Source: Tetrastigma voinierianum
Lineage: Eukaryota > Streptophyta > Magnoliopsida > Vitales > Vitaceae
Assembly: GCA_016808115.1 (NCBI GenBank)
Contig: JAEQBH010002942.1
Location: 496,001 to 560,000, forward strand
Direction: 5' to 3'
DNA: 64,000 bases
Shown piece by piece: positions 22,027 to 33,666 of the stretch (positions within the stretch are counted from its first letter, which is position 1; each line of letters begins with the position of its first letter). Under the pieces are notes generated by a model, which saw only the letters and a program-made list of their open reading frames with translations, was not told where the DNA came from and did no database searches. Position numbers and translations under genes: made by a program.

Positions 22027-24530
22027 ATGGGCCCGGGTCGTTCTTCTTCTCTGCGTATCGATGGTGACTCTTCGGCTATGCTGGTTAGGCCAAACAATGG
22101 TGTCTTCGATCCTTTCGTGGGGGTGAACGAGATACTTGAGGTGCCCTCCTCTTCCCTTGGACAAGGGAGTAAGGGAAAGTGAAGATACGATTAAATACCA
22201 CAGAGTCGAATACCTAAGATACGCGTTCGACATGCTTTGTAGTGGGACCTAGCAAGGTCGGTCCTTCATATGGGGCCACCTTTCCCAGACGTTATCGGCC
22301 TCCCTTTGGCGTTCGGGTGTGGTCACGGCGTTTGACCCTTTATGTGGTCTCTGTGCTAAAGATGGTGTGCTTAGCCCAGTGGCCTTCGTGCGGTCTTCGT
22401 TTCCCTGCATCCGTCGTAAAAGGGGTTTGCGACACTTCAATGTCTGTCACTTCTCAACTTCCTTGACCGTAATGGTTGGGGTATCTTAGTTAGTATCTTC
22501 AGTTTCTTTAGGGACGAGGGGCTCGATGTCCCGAGAAGCATAGCCTTGCTCATTTGCAGCACAGCTGAAGGAAATTGTCAGGGGCTTTCGTTTTTGTTTT
22601 CTGGCGTTGGTGCTCCTCTGGTGATTTCGATCTTCCCTCCTCCGGGTGTGGAAGGCTACTTCTTCGTTAGCGGCCGTGGTGGGAATATGACCCTCGACAA
22701 GGATGACACCACAGGAGTTAGGTGAAACAGACCCTTGAGAATCTTCGTGAGTGTTCGTTACGTTTTTGAAGTGATAATTTGTGTGTGGTCCTTTGGGTAT
22801 CTCGATTCTGTCTTGTCTACATGCTTCTCAGGTGCTCGGATTGATCTCGGTAGCTGAAGATAATGCCATAAGCGTTAGGCGTTGGTAGAATCATGCCCTT
22901 CTCGATCACTTCACAGCGGAGGCCCGATCAAGTCGGATTTTCTGGTCCCTTTGAGTTCGAGTCTACTCGCTTTCTTCGCTAGGCCTTCACCTCCTTCCCT
23001 TGTAAGTTCCTCCCAGTTGGGCCCTCGTGCCAAACCCACTAGGGAGCGTAGCTGATTGGAGATGGTGTCTCGGAAGCCCGGGAGCGGGGAAGCGAAAAAC
23101 TATGGACTTTCAGTTGAAGGAGTAAGGTAGGCTGGTGAGTTCCGAAGTTGGGGGCATCTTCACATCTTCGAATCTCTTTCGTGTCCATAAGCCAAAGCGG
23201 GTGCAGTCGCCTCTGGTTAAGGCTCCTATAGTCTTGAGTTCGCGGTCCCATTCTGGGTCTGTTGCGGAGGCAGAAGGTCCCTCGGGTGGGGCCGTTGAGC
23301 AGCCGTTAGCGATTCGCCCGTGCATCGGAATCAGCCACGAAGAGGGTTAGGTCACCTTCTCAAGGTCGGAAGGCGGAGGAAGATCGGGTCAAAATTGGGC
23401 GGAGACGGGGACTCTTTGTAGCGCGATGCCGGACTGCGGCGCGGTCGTCCATTCTTAAGGATTCCGATCTTAAGAGGTCGGTTGTGCTGCCCGTTGATGA
23501 GGCTTTGGCCCTATCTCTCCAGGGGGTCGCCTCTGTAAGTTCCCGTGCCTTGTCATATTTGATTCCATTTTGAGTTGAGTTTCGAACTTGCATTAGATGT
23601 TGATTCTATCTTTGGGTGTGCGGTGGCTCTCATTTGGAAGGACTCTTTGTACCACTTGATGCAGAGACTGCGTAGTCTCGTCCATTCTTAAGGACCCGAT
23701 CTTAAGAATTCGGTTGTCTTGCCGTTGATGAGGCTGGCCACATCTCTCCGGGGTCGCCTCTTGTAAGTTCAGTGCCTTGTCATATTTGATTAATTTTGAG
23801 TTGAGTTTCGAACTTGCATTATATGTTGATTCTATCTTTGGGTGTGCGGTGCTTCTCATTTGAAGGGTTTAGCGGAAAGGCTAAATAGCGAGGAGCCATG
23901 CCAAAGCGGCCGGGCTTATAAAGCCCGGGTGGCTTCCCTCACATCTGGTGGAATTTGACTGCGGTCGGAGTCTGATATATGGCTAGGAAGCGGTGGCTCA
24001 ATCGACTTGAGCTTATCTGGTATGGCGGGTGCTCGGGTAGGAGTGGAGGCGGGCCGAGACGACTTGAGGCGGTATGAAGGCTAACCGGGAGAACCGGAAT
24101 GATTTGGGGTTATGCGAGCGACTTGATGGAGGCTGGGACGGGGCGCGATGCGGTATGATCTTCGAGATGGTTAGGGATGAGCTTCTCACATCCCGAGGTG
24201 AGCTTCAGGAGTCTAAGGAAGAATTGCGTGCGATCAAAGACGATCTGCGTGATAAGGCAATGGCTGTTAGACGAGGCTTTCGTCCTTGGCTAACAAAATG
24301 ATCGGCTAAGTGAGCTGGCCCGAGGAAGTCTGCATGGCTGCGTGGGGGATCTTCATCGACAAATAACTTTTGCAGTGGCTCAGCGGGGATGAAATTATTG
24401 AAGGGCGAGCGGCGTCTAATCAATGGGTTTCTAGGTGACACCTTTTTAGAAGAAATTTTGTCAATGCCTATTCGAGCTGGATTTCAACGACCTTCCGGCG
24501 ATGAGGGGAGGGGAGGATGGGGGTCATCTC
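22027..24530 (+). pseudogene. E4 antisense extra ORF (putative gypsy-type transposon, PF04195-like)
   Basis: On the strand opposite to E4 pol, a degraded frame starts at the ATG at 22027 (MGPGRSSSLRIDGD). It shows GLRFPASVVKGV (about 22390), a GAPLVISIFPPPG-like segment, FFVSGRGGNMTLDKDD (about 22655-22707), a coiled-coil stretch (about 24160-24270, ELLTSRGELQESKEELRA) and a segment resembling LHGCVGDLHRQ (about 24330-24360). This order fits plant proteins annotated as 'putative gypsy type transposon' and the antisense additional ORF described between pol and 3' LTR in Tat elements. The family match is from memory, not a search. Its function is unknown. Numerous stops and frameshifts interrupt it. 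Confidence 0.6.
23395..23870 (+). repeat. Two-copy tandem duplication of about 235-240 bp in the E4 antisense ORF
   Basis: Blocks in the first copy (about 23408-23630) recur in the second (about 23640-23866): GACTCTTTGTA, TCGTCCATTCTTAAGGA, CCGTTGATGAGGCT, GTGCCTTGTCATATTTGATT and TATCTTTGGGTGTGCGGTG. The duplication lies between the conserved N-terminal part and the coiled coil. Confidence 0.8.
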
Positions 24531-24789
24531 TGCGATTATCTGGCAAGGGCACCGTGAGGCAGATCCCCCTTGCTGTGTCATTCTCCTTACGTGCTTGATC
24601 TCTGTGCGTCTTTGCTGCCGATGTCGGCATACTTTTTAGCATATGTAGCCTTGTCCTTAATGAATACTCATTTTTGCACTTTTCTTCTTTCCCCTCTACC
24701 TGCACTCTTCTCAATGTTCTTTGGGTTACATGGCTTGAGGTGGGCAGTTGAGCTTATCAAATTGCGTTGTTGGGTTTCTGGACGCTAAT

Positions 24790-26290
24790 AATCCTGAGCT
24801 GATCCGACCTCATGGGCTGCATGGCCTATGCAGAGTTGTTGAGCTCGTCAGTGTGAGAGCTGAGTGACTCCGTCCCGGTTGATTTACTGGTTGAGTGATT
24901 CTGTTTTGCATGGCTGTGGTAGAATAGTTGAGCTCGTAAATGTGGTACAATTGGAGCTCCGTCGGCTGATTGCTTGAGTCCAAGCGATTCCTAGAGTACG
25001 CATGCTTTGGGTAGAATAAGTTGAGCTACGTCAATGTATTTGTTGGGCTCCTTGGTGATTTAGCGAATTCCATTGATTCCTAATTTTGCATGGCACAGGT
25101 AAATGGTTGAGCTTCGTCAATGTGAGTTCTTTGAGCTTCGTCGGTGATTGCACGAGTTGATCTCTTTGGGCTAATAATCCTGATCAGGCCTTGCATGGGT
25201 GCATGGCATATCTGAGTTGTTGAGCTCGCCGGTGTGGTATTGGGCTCCGTCGATGATTTTCTTGAGTGCAATGATTCACAGAGCTACATGGCCTGGGTGA
25301 ATGGATTGAGCACAAATCAATGTTGTTGGGCTCAGGTCAAATTTGATTTGAGTCAATGATTCTGAAACACATGGCTGGAGTAATTTGGTTGAGCTCGTCG
25401 ATGTATTTTGCCCAGCTCCGTCAATTTGATTGCTTGAGTCCAAGCGATTCCTAAGATTTGCATGGCTGGGTAGATTAGTTGAGCTCGTCAATGTGATTTC
25501 TTGGGCTCCGTCGGTGATTTACTGAGTCGAGGCGATTCCTAGAGTACGCATGGCTTTGTGTAGAATGGTTGAACCCGTCGATGTAATTTCTTCCGGGCTC
25601 CGTCTGTTGATTTACTGGTGAGGCCCGAGATCTGGTGCATGGCGTAATATTAGAATGGATTGAGCCCTTCAATGTGGTGTTGGGCTCCGTCCCGGTACGA
25701 TTTACTTGAGTCGAGAGCGGTTCTAGGAATTGCATGGCACATGCGGAGTAGATGAATACGTCCAAGTGAGCTACTTTCGGCTCGGTATTTATTAGTACAG
25801 TGCGATATAACTTTGGTGATCGACTCGTCGGGATTCACGTGACTGTCTTGAGTAAACCGAACTTCGTCAAAGTGGGTTGCTAGGCTCGCGCCGCGGGCCG
25901 AGTGGGCGACATAGCCCGAAATGGACCGACTGTGCAAATGCGGATTCAGCGAGTAGACGAACTCACAAAGTGAGTCGGGCTCCGGAGCCGTGGGCCGGCG
26001 GCGACATACCGAAATGATCCGACTCCCCGTGCAGCCGCGGACCTGCGCGCAGTAGACGAACCCGCCAAAGTGAGCCGCCGGGTCTTCGGCGCCAGGGCCG
26101 AGCGGCGAGATAGCCTCAGTTGATCCGACTCCTCGTAGCGTGACTGCGGTATAGTGTAATTTAAATCGCCAAAGTGAGTCGCTGCCCGGCGCCGTGGGCC
26201 GAGCGCGAAGTATACTGAAATGATCCGACTGTCAAAGCCAGCGTGGATCCGCGGTTGGAGTAGACGGTCCCGCCAAAGTGAGTCGTGGCC
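24790..26290. repeat. E4 satellite-like tandem arrays (two sub-families)
   Basis: Sub-array 1 (24790-25740) has about ten units of 85-110 bp anchored on GTTGAGCTCGTCAATGTG followed by a GGGCTCCGTCGGTGATTTAC-like segment. Sub-array 2 (25740-26290) has five or six units of 100-110 bp anchored on CGCCAAAGTGAGTCG. Both align over GTAGA...GAGCTCG...GTGA...GGGCTC, so they look like one repeat that diverged in place. The position between integrase and the 3' LTR is the hypervariable region of Tat elements, known to seed plant satellites. Confidence 0.75.
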
Positions 26291-26619
26291 ATTCGACTTT
26301 GATTTTCGAAAGGCGCGAGCGTTTAATGGTCGACGGCGGAGAATTTGAACGCTTGTGCGACTTTTCGCGTTTCTGCCTTCTTATAAAGTGCGGCTTCAAT
26401 AAGGTGGAGTTTATACTTTGATTCTTCTCCGTGCGTGAATCCAAATCAGGCGAGATGAAGCGTCGCAGTCTGGTCGTCTTCGCTAGGGATCCTCCTGAAG
26501 ATTCCGTTCCGCCTCGCTTGACTTCGCTCATGGGAGTTGTGTTTTTCCCTTAGTCTCCTTTATGGGAGTCATGTTATCTCTAGCCCGTGCTGTGGAATGT
26601 GTTCGAGAGGGCGTGACGC

Positions 26620-26895
26620 ATTTCTGCGCGCCTCTCCATTTTCCTCGTTCTTCTTTCTCTTCCTTTCTCCTTCTCCTTCTCCTTCTTTTCATCTTTCTTC
26701 CACATCTCATTCTCCCCTTTTGTTTCTTCCTTAATAAACTCCTTTCATCCCTTTTTTTCCTCTCTTCCAAGATCCGCTCCCTTTCGCACAAACTCCTTCC
26801 ATCCCTCTTCTTCTCCCTCTTTCCACCTTTCCGACCTTCTTCCATTTTATTCCCATCTCGCTTTTCTTTTCCTTTTTCTTTCCCAAGTTTTTTTT
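26620..26895. repeat. Pyrimidine-rich low-complexity tract in E4
   Basis: The plus strand is almost purely C/T (TTCTCCTTCTCCTTCTCC and similar). Reading frames across it on either strand (poly-Ser/Phe/Leu or Arg/Lys/Glu) are low-complexity artefacts. Confidence 0.75.
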
Positions 26896-27229
26896 GCTGA
26901 GGAACTACTAGACCGAGTGTTTCCAAGATGTAATCGATGACACCACTATTTGTAAATCGAATGTAATCCATTGGAATAAAGAGACTTTTCCTTTTATGCC
27001 TAAGTGAGCTTTCATTCTATTGCATGTAATTTTCTCGAGCATTATGCTGAGTCGCTGTGACGCCTTAACAAAAGAACTGGGCAGAATGGTCGAATCATTA
27101 ATCAAAATTGATAAATCTCCATTTAAGATTACAAACTAAGGTCTACCGATAAAAACGCTTAAGATGCTCCGCATTCTGCATGTCAGAAAATTTTTCCCTC
27201 CTCCGCTTCGGGAGTCAGAATTGCCCGGG

Positions 27230-28450
27230 TCTCGACGACTCTGAGATACATGTAGGGCCTGGGCTGGGGCCCAATTTCCCATGTGCTGGATTCTTCCTTG
27301 CTGGCAATAGCTTTTTTAAGACCAAATCACCCGGCATGTAGCTCCCGGGCTTGACTTTGCCAGTACTACCGTCTTCCACGCCTTAGTACTTGCTTTCATG
27401 CTTTTTCATCCAAGAGATCCAAATTTGTATTCCGAGAGCCTCCATCATCAGGCTCCCCACCGACAACCTCGATCCTCGTGGGACTTTAATCCTACTCGGT
27501 CAGAGCTACCGCTTTAGTGCCGGGGCTGTGGCGAATGGGGGTTTCCCCAGCTGCCGAATTTCCGTGTCATTCCAGAAGCCCATAGCACTGGGAGGTGTAT
27601 TCTACCCACTTTCCCTTAAGATCTTCCAATTTGGTCTTCAAAGAGGCCTTAAGGGCTCGATGGTGACTTCGCCTCGACCGCTGATCATGATGCGCTGAGA
27701 TGAGTAGAAATCTTAATTCCGAGCCCGCACGTAAATCTCTCACTGGGCGTTGTCAATCTGTTTTTCGTCCGACACCGTGGCTCTCGGGATGTCAAACCCC
27801 GCATATGATAGCTCGCCACACAATATCGCAGATCTTCGCTCGTGATCACAAAGGCTCGCCTCAGCCTCACTTGGTGAAGCACTTACTCGACGATAATGAA
27901 CTTACAATCGCCTTCCCAAGGGGCGTAGGTCCCGAAGACGCCCAAACCCCATCGTCGGGAAGGCCGTGGGCCTTGATCGACGCCATATTTCGATGGGAGG
28001 CGTGAGATTCAGCGTTGTTCCCGCGCATCTTGGATTTCTCGACGGTCGGTTATGCGCTTAAGCATTGTAGGCCGCATCCTGTCTCAAGACCTTCCCTGCC
28101 AATGCCCGAGCTCCGATATGATTTCGTGATATACTCCGTACTCTCTTAGCACGTATTCAATGTCTTTTCCCTTGATGCACTTAAGGATAGGTGTGAAGAA
28201 ACCTCGCTTGTATAGGCTTCCCTTATGATTAGTGAACCTCGGAGGACTCCTGCCCTTATTTTGGTCAGCTTTCGTCGCCGTAAACGTCCGTCTATTATAT
28301 AATCCCAAATGGGGTCCATCCAACTCGGCTAGGACTCGACCTGGGCAACCTCCACGTCGCAGAGATAGATAGAGGGCTCGCTGCATTTGATGTGTGTCGC
28401 ATCCGCTGGAGGTCTCTCCCTGTAAGGTCAAGTAAGCACTTTGCCAAGGC
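27230..28450 (-). pseudogene. E4 integrase
   Basis: Minus-strand motifs from N to C: LYKRGFFTPILKCIKGKDIEY (28084-28431 frame, the zinc-binding N-terminal side), then FTK.G.GEPL and AKICDIVWRAIICG (about 27797-27880, catalytic core), LEDLKGKWVEY with GETPIRHSPGTKAV (about 27500-27620), DLDLLDEKA, and NPAHGKLGP (about 27267-27292, C-terminal end). The set GETPF-like, LDLLEERR-like and NPAHGKLGP is typical of Tat-lineage integrase. The domain is spread over several frames and is non-functional. Confidence 0.85.
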
Positions 28451-28479
28451 GTCTAGCCGAGAGTTCTCTCGTCTGTGGG

Positions 28480-28850
28480 ACATGTCTCACCAACCCGCAT
28501 ACCTTTAATAAATTTCGCACCTTTGGAGATATAGGATCATCCTTCCACTTTTAGCCTCGTAGGGTGTCTTCTATTTGTCTTACCACCCGCCTGGGAGTCG
28601 CTGCGCACTTAGCCAGTCAACTCCGGCTGAATGAGCCGAGGCCGAGGCCTCGCTATGACGCCACTTCTAGCCCCTCGTTTGTCGAGGCCCTGGAATCGAA
28701 CTGAGTGCGTACTCACTGCCCATGGCCCTTCTCGAGAGGTCAAGATTAGGGCCCCGGCTCCGCCCCTGCATTTAAGGCTCCATCTACGAGAGTTTCCGCA
28801 TGGGGAGGTCATTCACTTCGAGCGTTCGAGCAGTTCCGCGAGGTGAATTT
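28480..28850 (-). pseudogene. E4 RNase H
   Basis: The 28609-28812 minus frame reads GGAGALILTSREG, the early strand of the RNase H fold in Tat elements (normally preceded by a VDGA-type catalytic Asp segment; here the equivalent is degraded). Degenerate sequence to about 29080 joins it to RT. The intact domain degrades genomic RNA after minus-strand synthesis. Confidence 0.65.
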
Positions 28851-29099
28851 CCATGACGGCCTGCAAGACCCGCCTCTATTGCGCTTTTCGCTTGTATTCG
28901 ATGTCGAATTTGCCACTTATGGCCTACTTTATCGCCTTCCGAGACTTCTCGTTTGCGTAACACTTGTTTATCGCATTCGTTGAACTTCTACGGTGCGAGC
29001 CCCAAGTAAGGGCTGAGTTTCCGAGCCGCGGCTACCAAGGCCAAAATTGAAGCTCCATCCTGCACCTCTCCTCCGCCTCCTCTCAAAGCTTAGCTGCAC

Positions 29100-30070
29100 A
29101 GTAAACTGATGCCAGATTGGCTTGTCTCCGACTTATATCAACACTGGGTCGAGAAGTCCGATACGACTAGGCATAGGTGAGGAGCCCCCTTCAATGTAAC
29201 TTACTAGAATGGGAGGGGAGCCTAAATATGTTTTCAAGATGAAAATGCCTCGCACTCAGATCCCATTGAAAGGCCTTCTTCAGACTTGGAAGAAAATGCA
29301 TTTAATACTGGGCTCGATACACCGCTTAAGGCAAGAATCCTTCCTACGCGCTTAACTCTTTATACTATGGCTGAGGCATGTCGAGCACACTTTATCTTGT
29401 CTGATTTGCTTCGACCTCGGTGGTTGACTATGAAACCGAGGAATTTTCCCGACCGATAATTCAAGGTACACTTACCGATTCAGCCATGTTGTAATTTCTC
29501 AAGATCTCGAATGCTTCGGGATGTGATGGTAGCCACAGTGGAGTCGCAAATTGCGGGTGGATTTTACCATGATGTCATCTATGTACACTTCCCATAGCTG
29601 TGCCTATCTCGCTTCCTCGAACATCCGATTCACTCAACCTCCGATACGTAGATTCTCGCTTTTGAGTCCGAATCTAAGATTGCCACGAGCAAAGAATAGT
29701 TCCTCGCTACCGTGACGAACGAAGTCTTTTCGTCACCGGGTCCACCGACCGCTAGCCGGAGAAAGCATCCATAAACTCGGAGGAGTTCATGGCTCGCAGT
29801 TGGCATCTACGATGAGGCCGATTCATAGAGGGAACCGCCCTTCGCATGTTTTGTCGATGTCGCTGAAGCTACGCAGAGTCGCCATTTGCCGCTTGCCTTT
29901 TTGACGAGTACGACGTTGGCTAGCCATTCAGGGTATTCTACCTCCCGATCGCCTCCCGCCCTGTAGGAGTTTGGTCGACTTCCTCGTTGACGGCTTTTTG
30001 TCTTTTCTTCTCGCGAAGCCCTCCTCTTTCGTTTGATCGGGCTTGTAGCGACGGCCGACGCTCAGCCTCG
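29100..30070 (-). pseudogene. E4 reverse transcriptase
   Basis: The minus strand starts near 30050 with a KKRQKAVNEEV segment, followed by NTLNG-PTSYSSK (equivalent of YPEWLANVVLVKK), then the polymerase motif VYIDDIMVKS with the catalytic YIDD at 29574-29585, and a following ELSVGKIPRF segment. The active-site Asp pair is preserved, but the frame is broken repeatedly, including between the fingers region and YIDD. Confidence 0.85.
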
Positions 30071-30256
30071 CGGTGATTACCGTAGATAAATTTCTCCCCA
30101 TGTCTCGTCAGCTCTGGCGAAGACGTCTGTTTTGTCTTAAAAATGGATAAGGAGGTTTTTGAGGTTTTCGCTAGCTTAGGACGTATATAGGCGGTGATGT
30201 TCGTGGTCGCCCAACAAGCACGGCCTAGCCCGATACCAGCCTGAGTGAGTACCTCG

Positions 30257-30744
30257 TCACGCACGTCGAGCCTGGCCCGTGCATATGTTGTCGACCGCTT
30301 TTTGCTTCATGGATGCCGAGTAACATTCCCTAGCCACGCGCTGGTCTCCTCGAACCATTCCTACTCCGCTTGTGGTAGGGAACTTAATCATCATGTGATA
30401 TGCTAAGGATGACTTTATCGCATCGAGAGTGGTCCGCCTCAAGAACATGTTATGTTACGAGGCGTCTACGACGAGGAATCTTGCCGTAGTCGTCGCCGGC
30501 ATGGGGGATCTCCCAAGGTGAGTACCAATTGTATCGAACCTAGAGGTAATACCTTTCCCCGCAGGTCCCCGCAGATGGGTGTTGACGGGTTCTCTTTTCT
30601 CCCTTCCGATGCCCATTTTATCAAAAGGCCTGTTTTCAAGATGATATCGGCTGAACTCCCGTTGTCAATTAGCACCCGATGAACTGTTTTGTTGGCCACA
30701 ACTGCACGAACTACCGGTGGGTCGTCATGAGGATGCGTTGGCAT
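30257..30744 (-). pseudogene. E4 aspartic protease
   Basis: The minus frame 30466-30744 reads PHDDPPVV and VHRVLIDNGSSADI, the retropepsin active-site loop (D-N-G-S in this clade), near 30640-30680. The next frame (30257-30448) gives LAYHMMIKFPTTSGVG and VRGDQRVARECY, the Tat-type region leading to RT. The enzyme would process Gag-Pol in the virus-like particle. A frameshift separates the two halves. Confidence 0.85.
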
Positions 30745-31019
30745 CCTCCGTGATATGAGTCGAATGTGATGGATGTGTCGAGCCGCAGGCTTTAGACACC
30801 GGCTGACTTTCCGCTATCTCTCGTCGAACATAGTTGGCGAGATGGGCCTTCGAGTCGAGCCGATTCCCTCCTCCTATGAATCCTCCCCGAGATTACCCGA
30901 TTTCACCAGGTTGCTGGTGCCGAGTCATCGCTCTGCCGAGGTGGTGGTTGGCCGGAAGCGGGCCTGCCTGAAGCTTGATTTCGAGCCTGATTTTCGTGGA
31001 TATGAAGGCCGGAGGTACC

Positions 31020-31830
31020 CGCCGCCGTATTAAGTAATTTATTTCTCTCTTGAGTTGTATGCAAATCTCAGGCGGTGTCCATAGTCCCTATGGAACTCGC
31101 AGTACTTGGAGTTGTCTCTCAAGGGTCTCGACTTCATTCAGTCAAGCACCAGAACCGTTCGTTTCGTGACTTCGCAACCCGTGATACTAAGGCTGCAAGG
31201 GGTGAAATGTCGAAAGGATCTATCGCTTCTGACGCGGTGACCTGCACGATCTCCGAGGTTCCCACGCTGGGGATCAAGCTCCATTTTCTTCGGGAGATCC
31301 TTCGTCGTTTGTCTTTGCCACCTCATTGCTTTGTCTCCATTTCGCTTTTTTCTTTTATAGAGTGGAAGAGCTCTTTCTTGATATGAGGGCTTCAATCGCA
31401 CATTTCGCTTTGTGGAGCACCCCTCACCATGCTTGTTTTGGGGATTTCTGAGATGGAAAACATTAAGTCTTTCGAATTAACCCTAAGCCAAGAATGAACG
31501 CAGCTGACGCGAACTTCCGTCGGGGTATATCTACCTCTGAGACTCCTGTGATTGAACCGTTGGACATAAGACCTCGGTGCTTTGCGAGCCCCGTTTCTAA
31601 GATGGTCAGGCAGATGATAACTTCTGGCTTTCACACGCCCGCCCCAATGAAGTGAGAGACGAATGCAATGGCCAGCTCTCGACCGAGGAGATCGCAATGG
31701 ATTTGCAGTCCGTTGAACCATGCCAAGGCAGGGCCTTTTAGGGTGATAGCGAAAGCTTCCAGACGTACCGGATTCTGAGCACCCATGTAGTTCCATTTGG
31801 TTTTTAGCATTGGTGATGACCACGGATCAT
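31020..31830 (-). pseudogene. E4 gag
   Basis: Minus-strand pieces: AFAITLKGPALAWFNGL (about 31690-31765), the capsid core motif of Tat Gag; RSYVQRFNH (about 31545-31570) and a SAAFI-like segment; then further left YCEFHRDYGH (about 31085-31115), the C-terminal His/Cys segment before protease. Gag forms the particle that packages the RNA. Several frames and stops. DNA between 30745 and 31020 is the degraded Gag-protease linker. Confidence 0.8.
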
Positions 31831-32453
31831 AGTGCCATCAACGCCCATCTTGAAGACATCTAACTCACCGGAAGCGGGGAAATGAGTAATTCTACTGCAG
31901 GTAGGTGACTCACTTTGTTGTACCAAAGTATCCATAAGTACTGTGATGCCAGCCCTCTTACTACCTCCTCACCACTGAGAGCTCTTGTTGAGGCTCTGAA
32001 CCTTTGTCTCTAATTTGGATTGCCTCCGTTTCTCGCCGAGGGCAGCTGCACTCTTCTGTCCCGTGGCCATGCTCTCCGTTGTCGCCTCCGCCGCTCTCCC
32101 TCAGTGGGCTAGACCGGGTTCGCGCCCCCGGCTCTACTCGGGATTCGCTCGCTTCGCCCGGGAGTGCCGATATTGTGTTGTCCTTCATGAGGGGAACGCC
32201 ATGGCCTTCCCCAAACTGGGCCGCCTTCCGGTCGTCAGATCTCACCGTGAGTTGTCTTTAACTCTTCTCGCTGGGGACGCTGATTAGTGTGGCGGAGTGC
32301 CTCTACCTCATCCGTATTTGCCGTGATTGTTTCTAAATACGTCTGGAGGTCGAGACTTGTCCGCGTTGCCCGGTGGGTCTTGAAGATCCTTGGAGGATTA
32401 GCGCTGCTCCCGCCCAGGTGTTCGAGTCGAGATTTATCGTGAATCGAAATCGC
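31831..32453 (-). other. E4 5' leader and gag N-terminal region
   Basis: This lies between the gag core and the right LTR. Only short degraded frames are seen and no domain was recognised. A convincing primer-binding site next to 32454 was not identified. Confidence 0.5.
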
Positions 32454-33202
32454 TATATTTGCAGAACCGGCTGCCTGCCGCATCACGAAATCGATGATGC
32501 CTTTTCTAACCGGAATCGGGTCGGGAGCGCGTGGGGCGCCGCCGCATCGAACTACCGTGGGCCGGACTGTGAGGTCGGATCGCTTCGCCTAGATGGGATC
32601 AGCCGCCACGCTGATCGCATCACGGGCTTAAGCGTACTCGCAAACAAGAGCACGGGCCTGGCATACTCAGGCCGCTCCGGCGTTCCAAGTCAGGCTTTCT
32701 CTGAAAGAGAGACGCTTAGAGGCGAATGTCTCTCGTGTGAGGATGCGCACGCACAGTATTGGTGCTCTACAAGTGGCTGCGTACCTTTCACCGATGGGCA
32801 GCCTCAGACTTATAGTAGATGTTCGTTCAAATTGAATGGTGACTAGATTCGCTCCTATTGATGAGATATTTTTGTTATTATCGGTATCGGATTTGGTAAA
32901 ATGATATAGAAAGAGCAAATTTATTCGATAATCTTCCTTCCTTAGCTTGGGATCCCGATTTGGATTTGCGGAATAATATATTATCGAGATTATTCTATTT
33001 TTGTACCTATGGGAGACTTCAGAATCGGTCTTTAGCCAAGTTTTTGCCACCTATTCTCGATCGCACCAAAAAGGCTTGAATGCCGCAGAATGGGTGCATA
33101 CTTCCTTTGGGGTTTAGCGAATGGGCCCGAATGTTTGGGTCAGCCCTTTCTCGGGCCCGGCTAACGGGCCCAGAGCCTTATTTTTGTACCCTATCGATGG
33201 CA
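32454..33202 (-). repeat. E4 5' LTR (right)
   Basis: It starts near TATATTTGCAGAACC and ends CCCTATCGATGGCA. On the minus strand it therefore starts TGCCATCGATAGGG. It is 749 bp and aligns with 20822-21600 along its length, with numerous small gaps. Confidence 0.8.
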
Positions 33203-33446
33203 TTCGGTGTTTAGAGGACCCGGAGGGTGCTTCAGATGTGGGAGTATAGATCACTTCTTGGCCAACTGTCCAAGAGAATCCAAATTTAATATAAATCCGC
33301 AAGGAAGTGGTCGAGGAAGATCGGTTACTACACCTTCGACTTGGGGTCGAGGTGGTCCAATCGCACAGCGACATGAAGGTCCAATGTCGAGATGTTGGAT
33401 CATCCAAAGACCTATAGCACCGCCGCATCGAGCTTATGCAATGTGA
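33203..33446 (+). pseudogene. E3 gag nucleocapsid part with CCHC zinc knuckle
   Basis: The plus frame from 33207 carries CFRCGSIDHFLANC at 33228-33269, a perfect C-X2-C-X4-H-X4-C zinc knuckle, followed by PRES and a Gly/Arg-rich tail. The knuckle binds packaging signals on retrotransposon RNA. The E1 knuckle (45686-45727, CFQCGSTNHLIAQC) is closely similar, so E3 gag and E1 gag are related. Between this frame and the 3' LTR (33447-33666) there is no protease or polymerase sequence, which supports the gag-only reading of E3. Confidence 0.85.
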
Positions 33447-33666
33447 GCTCTGAGGAGCAAGTGATGCCCCGATGTGATTGCCGTATGTATTCTCTATTTA
33501 ATAATCGAGATGCATGTATAGATGATAATGAAGTAGTATAGACACAACATATAAACTAGAAAATGAAAGAAAATATAAAAGACATGAAAAGAAAGGATTT
33601 GACATAGAACATGCAACGATAGAAAGTATGAATTTCGACGATCTAAATTCTTATAAGGTAGGAGAA

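Larger units (their letters stand above)
20822..33202 (-). mobile_element. E4: Tat-lineage Ty3/gypsy retrotransposon nested in E3 gag
   Basis: The GC-rich element is bounded by direct LTRs of about 0.75-0.8 kb. Minus-strand coding runs from right to left: gag (about 31020-31830), protease (30257-30744), RT (about 29100-30070), RNase H (about 28480-28850) and integrase (about 27230-28450). Between integrase and the 3' LTR lie tandem arrays and an antisense frame (about 22027-24530), an arrangement known for Tat-clade elements. No clear target duplication was found at its ends. All frames are broken by frequent small indels. Confidence 0.85.

Noticed and set aside
26528..26971. Lys/Arg/Glu-rich 147-codon minus frame and the Ser/Phe-rich plus frame opposite
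   Set aside because: Both come from a pyrimidine-rich tract in the non-coding part of E4.
20822..33202. Bacterial or organellar origin for the GC-rich middle block
   Set aside because: The higher GC content is explained by the Tat retrotransposon E4, whose gag, protease, RT and integrase motifs are plant gypsy-type.
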